From: JASLZO01 sp965247995
GTDB lineage: Bacteria > Chloroflexota > Dehalococcoidia > UBA6926
Direction: 5' to 3'
DNA length: 64,000 bases
Assembly (NCBI GenBank): GCA_965247995.1
Contig: OZ252041.1
Coordinates: 682,001 to 746,000, forward strand
This document shows, one piece after another, positions 61,089-64,000 of this stretch (position 1 is the first letter of the stretch; every line of letters begins with the position of its first letter). Made by a program: the position numbers and the translations under genes. Under the pieces are notes generated by a model. It saw only the letters and a program-made list of their open reading frames with translations, made no database searches and was not told where the DNA came from.

Positions 61089-62408
61089 ATGCGAGCAACC
61101 ACGACATCGCCGAGCAGGCTCGAGTTCGAGGTTACCCCTCCCGGCGATAAGTCGATTGCGCACCGCTCGCTGATCCTGAACGCTGCGGCCGTCGGCCGCG
61201 CGACCGTTACGAACTTCCCGCGTGGGGCGGACACGCTCGCAACGCTCGCATGCATCCGCGCACTCGGGCTGCGCGTCACCGACCAGAGGGAGCCCAACGG
61301 CGTGACGTCGACGCTGTCGTTTGAGTCGGGCGGAATCGACGGTCTGAACGAGCCTGACCGGGTCCTCGACGCGCGGAACAGCGGCACGACGATGCGCTTT
61401 CTCCTCGGCCTCCTCGCTGGGGCAGACATGACCGCAGTCCTAACGGGAGACCGATCGTTGCGCCGCCGACCAATGGGCCGTATCACCGAGCCGTTGGGGC
61501 GAATGGGCGCGACGATCTGGGGCCGAGCGGACTCGACATTGGCCCCGTTGGCGGTCAAGGGCGGCCGCCTCCACGGGATCGATTACGAGATGCCGGTTGC
61601 CAGCGCCCAAGTGAAGTCAGCGCTGCTCCTCGCCGCGTTGTCAGCCGATGGCGCGTCCGTCATTGAGGAGTCATCGCCCTCGCGGGACCACACCGAACGG
61701 ATGCTCCGTGCGATGGGTGCGTCGATCAGCTCGAACCGCGGACGCATCCGCATTACGCCAACCGGCGCGCTACGGGCAACGGACGTGACGGTACCAGCCG
61801 ATATCAGCAGCGCAGCCCCATGGTTAATAGCCGGAGCGACGCATCCGAACGCGCGCATCACGATACGGGGCGTCGGCGTGAACCCGACGCGAACGGGGAT
61901 CCTTGACGTCCTCCGCCAGATGGGGGCTCGGGTCCGAGTCGGCGATATTCAAGAAGGCGTTGATGAACCGATCGCGGACATCACCGTCGAGTCCAGTGAC
62001 CTCCAAGCTGTCGATATCGGAGGCTCACTTATTCCACGCCTGATCGATGAGCTTCCCATCCTTGCGCTCGCGGCAACCCAAGCAGTGGGGACGACGGTGA
62101 TACGCGACGCGCAAGAACTCCGGGTCAAAGAGAGCGACCGGATCGCCACGACCGTCGAGCAATTGACGCGCCTTGGTGCGCGCCTTGAGGAGCGGCCAGA
62201 CGGCATGCTAGTCTACGGGCGCCAGAAATTGGCAGGTGGGGCCGTCCGGAGCGGTGGGGACCATCGCTTGGCGATGACCTTGGGGGTAGCTGGGCTTCTC
62301 GCTAGTGGTACGACCGTTGTCGACGGTTCCGAAGCGGTCGGGGTATCGTACCCAACCTTCTGGGAAACTCTCGAGCGGATGGGCGGTGATGTAACGCGCC
62401 CGACCTGA
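61089..62408 (+). CDS. aroA: 3-phosphoshikimate 1-carboxyvinyltransferase (EPSP synthase)
   Basis: Joins PEP to shikimate-3-phosphate. TPPGDKSIAHRSLILNA has the substrate-binding Lys21 and Ser22. LDARNSGTTMRFLLGLLAG is the PEP-binding motif, and VPADISSAAPWLIAGA, RIDELPI-like LIDELPILALAAT and ELRVKESDRIATTVEQL are all family marks. The frame is open further upstream inside tyrA; ATG 61089 gives the expected N-terminus. 439 residues. PEP supplied by PpsA nearby feeds this pathway. Confidence 0.96.
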   Translation: MRATTTSPSRLEFEVTPPGDKSIAHRSLILNAAAVGRATVTNFPRGADTLATLACIRALGLRVTDQREPNGVTSTLSFESGGIDGLNEPDRVLDARNSGTTMRFLLGLLAGADMTAVLTGDRSLRRRPMGRITEPLGRMGATIWGRADSTLAPLAVKGGRLHGIDYEMPVASAQVKSALLLAALSADGASVIEESSPSRDHTERMLRAMGASISSNRGRIRITPTGALRATDVTVPADISSAAPWLIAGATHPNARITIRGVGVNPTRTGILDVLRQMGARVRVGDIQEGVDEPIADITVESSDLQAVDIGGSLIPRLIDELPILALAATQAVGTTVIRDAQELRVKESDRIATTVEQLTRLGARLEERPDGMLVYGRQKLAGGAVRSGGDHRLAMTLGVAGLLASGTTVVDGSEAVGVSYPTFWETLERMGGDVTRPT

Positions 62409-62451
62409 CGATTGGCACGGGTCTAACCGAGCTGCTCTTGGAGGCGTGTGA

Positions 62452-62742
62452 ATGGTCCAGGGAGGTCCGGAACTCCTACACATGGGGTTCGGCAACCACT
62501 TAGCGATGAACCGTGTTCTGGCCGTCGTCGCTCCCAGCGCCGCGCCTACGAAACGATTGATCCAAGAAGGCCGGAACCGCTCCGCGGTCATTGACATGAC
62601 AAACGGGCGCCGCACGAAAGCCGTGCTCGTGATGGACAGCGGCCACGTCGTCCTGGCAGCCATCAACCCCGAGACCGTCGCGAGCAGGCTTACCTCTACG
62701 CGCGCCTCCGGACTGCCGTTGGACGGGAACGTCTCTTACTGA
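62452..62742 (+). CDS. RemA/DUF370 family regulator
   Basis: Short DNA-binding or matrix-regulator family, related to Bacillus RemA. LLHMGFGNHLAMNRVLAVVAPSAAPTKRLIQEG and IDMTNGRRTKAVLVMDSGHVVLAAINPETVASRL are the family pattern. 96 residues with a six-residue N-terminal extension. GGAGGCGTG precedes the ATG. In many bacteria this gene directly precedes gmk, as here (eight bases apart), so co-expression is likely. Confidence 0.88.
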   Translation: MVQGGPELLHMGFGNHLAMNRVLAVVAPSAAPTKRLIQEGRNRSAVIDMTNGRRTKAVLVMDSGHVVLAAINPETVASRLTSTRASGLPLDGNVSY

Positions 62743-62750
62743 CCGGCCCA

Positions 62751-63347
62751 ATGGGCCCGAGAACGCTCCTTGTCGTCGTTTCTGGGCCGTCGGCTGTTGG
62801 CAAAGACTCGATCGTCGATGCTCTTGTCCTGCGCGGGCTTCCAATAACCGCGGCGATTACCGCAACGACACGCAAACCGCGTCCCGGAGAGCGCCATGCG
62901 GTCGATTACTACTTCGTCTCGGACGATGCGTTCTCAAGGATGGCTGACGAGGACGAATTGCTCGAGTGGGCAGAGGTCTACGGCAACCGCTACGGGGTGC
63001 CCAAGACGCAGGTCCGCGAGGCGCTGCAGCGTGGCAACTCCGTCGTGGTCCGAACGGACATCCAGGGCGTCGACAACATCCGGCGTGTCGAGCCGACCGC
63101 GGTCACGATCTTCGTGGCGCCGCCGTCGATTGACTCATTAGAAGCGCGGTTGCGCGCTCGTGGTGGAGTTGGGGACGACGACATCGAACGGCGCCTGAGC
63201 GCGGCGAGGGAAGAAATGCGGCGGGTGGATTCGTTCGATTATCGGATCGTGAACGAGGACAACGACCTCGACTCTGCCGTGGACCGAACGGTGGAGATTC
63301 TCGAGATTGAGTCTCGGCGGGGGGACCGACGGTCCGCGAGGGTGTGA
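62751..63347 (+). CDS. gmk: Guanylate kinase
   Basis: Phosphorylates GMP to GDP. P-loop GPSAVGKDS (12-20), the GMP-binding TATTRKPRPGERHAVDYYFVS and LLEWAEVYGNRYGVPKTQVREAL are intact. RLRARGGVGDDDIERRL is the lid. 198 residues, typical. Cotranscribed with the RemA-like gene. Confidence 0.95.
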   Translation: MGPRTLLVVVSGPSAVGKDSIVDALVLRGLPITAAITATTRKPRPGERHAVDYYFVSDDAFSRMADEDELLEWAEVYGNRYGVPKTQVREALQRGNSVVVRTDIQGVDNIRRVEPTAVTIFVAPPSIDSLEARLRARGGVGDDDIERRLSAAREEMRRVDSFDYRIVNEDNDLDSAVDRTVEILEIESRRGDRRSARV

Positions 63348-63410
63348 ACGCGGGAGCTAGACCGTTCGGGAGCTAGTCAGCAGTACGGTTACACCGAGGC
63401 CGTGGTCCCA

Positions 63411-63839
63411 TTATTCCTCAGCTTCTTCACTGATCGACCGATCGATTGATTCCGATGTAAATGTGCCAGTAAGCAGCGGTATCGTACCTGTCACTAGTGC
63501 AGCTGCAATCAAAACTAGGGACATTGCGCCAAACAATTCCGGGTCCTTGGGATGGACATTAGCTTCATCCGCGAGCCATAAGTAGGCACCGGCCATCGCG
63601 CCAAGCCCAATGCACAACCTCCGCATTCGCAACGCTAACGATCCAAGTCTCCGGGGTTCTGTGAAAACCATGGCCGCCGTGCATAGTGCGATCAGCGCAG
63701 CGGAAAAACCTACCACTCCGGAGGGGGCTTCTTCTGTGGCCTCCTCTAGCAGCGCGGTGGTGATCGACATTATAACGATAAACATCACCATACTAAACAA
63801 CCAAGTTTCGAAGTTTTTTTTGTTCATGGGTGCGACCAT
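63411..63839 (-). CDS. Hypothetical membrane protein, 4 TM
   Basis: Not recognised. Four hydrophobic helices (near residues 13-30, 45-62, 75-92 and 103-122), short loops, an acidic tail ending SEEAEE. 142 residues; a Met at residue 5 (MNKKNFETW) is an alternative start. GC and codon use are lower than in gmk next to it, so it may be acquired. Only 160 bases remain after it in the window, with no further gene seen. Confidence 0.65.
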   Translation of the reverse strand: MVAPMNKKNFETWLFSMVMFIVIMSITTALLEEATEEAPSGVVGFSAALIALCTAAMVFTEPRRLGSLALRMRRLCIGLGAMAGAYLWLADEANVHPKDPELFGAMSLVLIAAALVTGTIPLLTGTFTSESIDRSISEEAEE

Positions 63840-64000
63840 CTCGAAACGCTCCGGTGTGCTGTTTCCATCTCGCTTATCCTACTGATGCGACACCCCTTCA
63901 TTACACAGCTGTTCTTCCGGGTCAGAATAGAATCCACAATCACGCTAATCGCAAACGGCCTCAATGCGATCGCCGTTACGGCGAAAGTCCGCCGTATTGA

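Overview
The window is about 63% GC and gene-dense, and looks like bacterial chromosome. The gene content fits a Chloroflexota lineage of the Dehalococcoidia/SAR202 type: CaiB/BaiF CoA-transferase, MaoC-like hydratase and hydratase/lyase-like enoyl-CoA hydratase, a cluster of paralogous family-5 solute-binding lipoproteins with Ser/Thr-rich linkers, MeaB, and an Asp-rich surface protein. This placement is inference from gene content; no rRNA gene is present to confirm it. Region 1 (1-10 kb) is catabolic and cofactor genes: a truncated CoA-transferase, an M1 aminopeptidase, the formate-dehydrogenase/molybdopterin factors FdhD and MobA, a PurM/HypE-like protein, an amidohydrolase, and a fused double gamma-carbonic-anhydrase-like protein. 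Region 2 (10-24.5 kb) is the most unusual: five tandem paralogous ABC solute-binding proteins (SBP1-SBP5) with a 1,133-residue lipoprotein of unknown family between SBP2 and SBP3. SBP1-SBP4 each have their own terminator hairpin, and the promoters share a sigma70-type layout in which a CCTCG/CGAGG dyad sits next to the -35 box. SBP2 has no canonical start codon before its signal-like segment. SBP5 is frameshifted exactly at the lipobox cysteine, has lost its terminator and recognisable -10 box, and carries a 30-residue tandem repeat in place of the linker. Region 3 (24.6-30 kb) has tRNA-Trp, a SCO1-like lipoprotein, and a tightly coupled four-gene dipeptide/oligopeptide-type ABC importer operon with no binding-protein gene of its own. 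Its DppC-like permease has a roughly 200-residue extracytoplasmic insertion. The binding proteins of region 2 are the obvious candidate partners. 

Region 4 (30-43 kb) is housekeeping plus an accessory insert: GatB/YqeY, PlsC, a MaoC-like hydratase, a flavin/NAD oxidoreductase, a ligand-less metallo-beta-lactamase-fold protein, then CIRCE-hrcA-grpE-dnaK. A cysteine-dioxygenase-like cupin, a VapBC45-type toxin-antitoxin pair in locally lower-GC DNA, and meaB separate dnaK from dnaJ. After dnaJ come a 63-bp tandem repeat, a MoaD-like sulfur carrier and a one-helix miniprotein. Region 5 (43-48 kb) is a non-coding stretch and a 1,265-residue secreted acidic surface protein. Region 6 (48-64 kb) is mostly core metabolism: rho, pyrG, a hydroxycinnamoyl-CoA hydratase/lyase-like protein, yifB/comM, threonine aldolase, PEP synthase, an arsenate-reductase-like phosphatase, an M50 protease, tyrA-aroA, and a remA-like gene with gmk. 

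The plus strand is C-rich up to about 43 kb whatever the gene direction, and neutral to G-rich after about 45 kb. A cumulative GC-skew minimum therefore probably lies near 43-48 kb. This could be a replichore switch or an assembly/insertion junction.
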